Assembly: GCA_965215765.1 (NCBI GenBank)
Contig: OZ244118.1
Span: 2,914,001 to 2,978,000 of the forward strand
Direction: 5' to 3'
Source: G965212025 sp965215765
GTDB lineage: Bacteria; Pseudomonadota; Gammaproteobacteria; Poriferisulfidales; Oxydemutatoraceae
DNA: 64,000 nt
Shown here: piece by piece, positions 63,973 to 64,000 of the stretch
Numbering within the stretch: the stretch's first letter is position 1
Layout: each line of letters opens with the position of its first letter
The notes under the pieces: model-generated
Databases searched by the model: none
The model's input: only the letters and a program-made list of their open reading frames with translations
Told to the model about the DNA's origin: nothing
Program-made: the position numbers and the translations under genes

Positions 63973-64000
63973 ATGGTACAAAAATTACGACTCAATGCCA
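63973..64000 (+). CDS. Start of a gene cut by the right edge
   Basis: ATG 63973 begins MVQKLRLNA and runs off the window. An AAGGGG stretch lies about 16 bp upstream. Too little is visible to name it, and it may not be a gene. Confidence 0.25.

Noticed and set aside
1..64000. Insertion sequence or prophage as cause of the duplications
   Set aside because: No transposase, integrase, terminal inverted repeats or phage genes are visible at any duplication edge.
1..64000. tRNA or rRNA genes
   Set aside because: No T-arm like GGTTCGAATCC with a matching acceptor stem, and no rRNA-like stretch was found by eye.

Overview
The window looks like a chromosomal segment of a gammaproteobacterium. The strongest evidence is conserved gene order: pepP-ubiH-ubiI divergent from a ZapB-like gene plus zapA, lgt-thyA-folA, a gspG-to-gspN type II secretion block, and yaaA, mpl and tpx. 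A tungstate transporter and SoxYZ-like carriers of the quinoprotein-dehydrogenase type suggest respiratory or methylotroph-like metabolism in the periplasm. The species cannot be named from the sequence. I found no transposase, integrase, CRISPR, tRNA or rRNA.

Layout. 1-4.6 kb: a VOC gene cut by the left edge and a tandemly duplicated VOC-A-B locus, where A and B are an unrecognised protein family. 4.7-9.3 kb (minus): argH, sixA, folA, thyA, a thyA fragment and lgt. 9.5-12.9 kb (plus): a thioredoxin-domain/DUF255 protein, a PlsC acyltransferase and a retropepsin-like protease in one overlapping operon. 13.4-15.6 kb (minus): tupBCA. 15.9-20.9 kb: tpx, ubiI-like, ubiH, pepP, then a ZapB-like gene and zapA. 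21.1-22.7 kb: a type II restriction-modification pair. 23.6-30.5 kb (minus): rhombosortase, rhodanese and gspN-M-L-K-J-I-H-G. 30.9-35.1 kb (plus): yaaA, mpl and an ABC exporter. 35.1-37.3 kb: an 11-copy tandem array. 37.5-54.7 kb: a nitroreductase, then a segment present three times that carries hemL, purM, purN and large secreted Ig/cadherin-like proteins. Only the third copy keeps working hemL, purM and purN. 55.1-58.0 kb (minus): an ABC importer and an OsmC-like protein. 58.1-63.6 kb: a secreted protein of unknown function, four copies of a metallopeptidase gene (one intact) and two SoxYZ-like carriers.

The most striking property is the amount of tandem duplication. At eleven places a short segment is repeated head to tail, usually one that spans a gene end or the junction between two genes. 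One functional gene copy remains and the extra copies decay. Units range from 135 bp to about 4 kb and copy numbers from 2 to 11. No mobile element is visible as the cause, and at one junction (lgt/thyA) a short microhomology is visible.

Functional links. The T2SS block lies next to a rhombosortase, an enzyme family that in other gammaproteobacteria processes T2SS substrates. The right end combines SoxYZ-like carriers, a secreted protein, a secreted HExxH metallopeptidase and an importer, and may be part of a quinoprotein relay module. The secreted Ig-like paralogs share nearly identical signal peptides and C-termini and differ inside, as expected for a diversifying surface-protein family.
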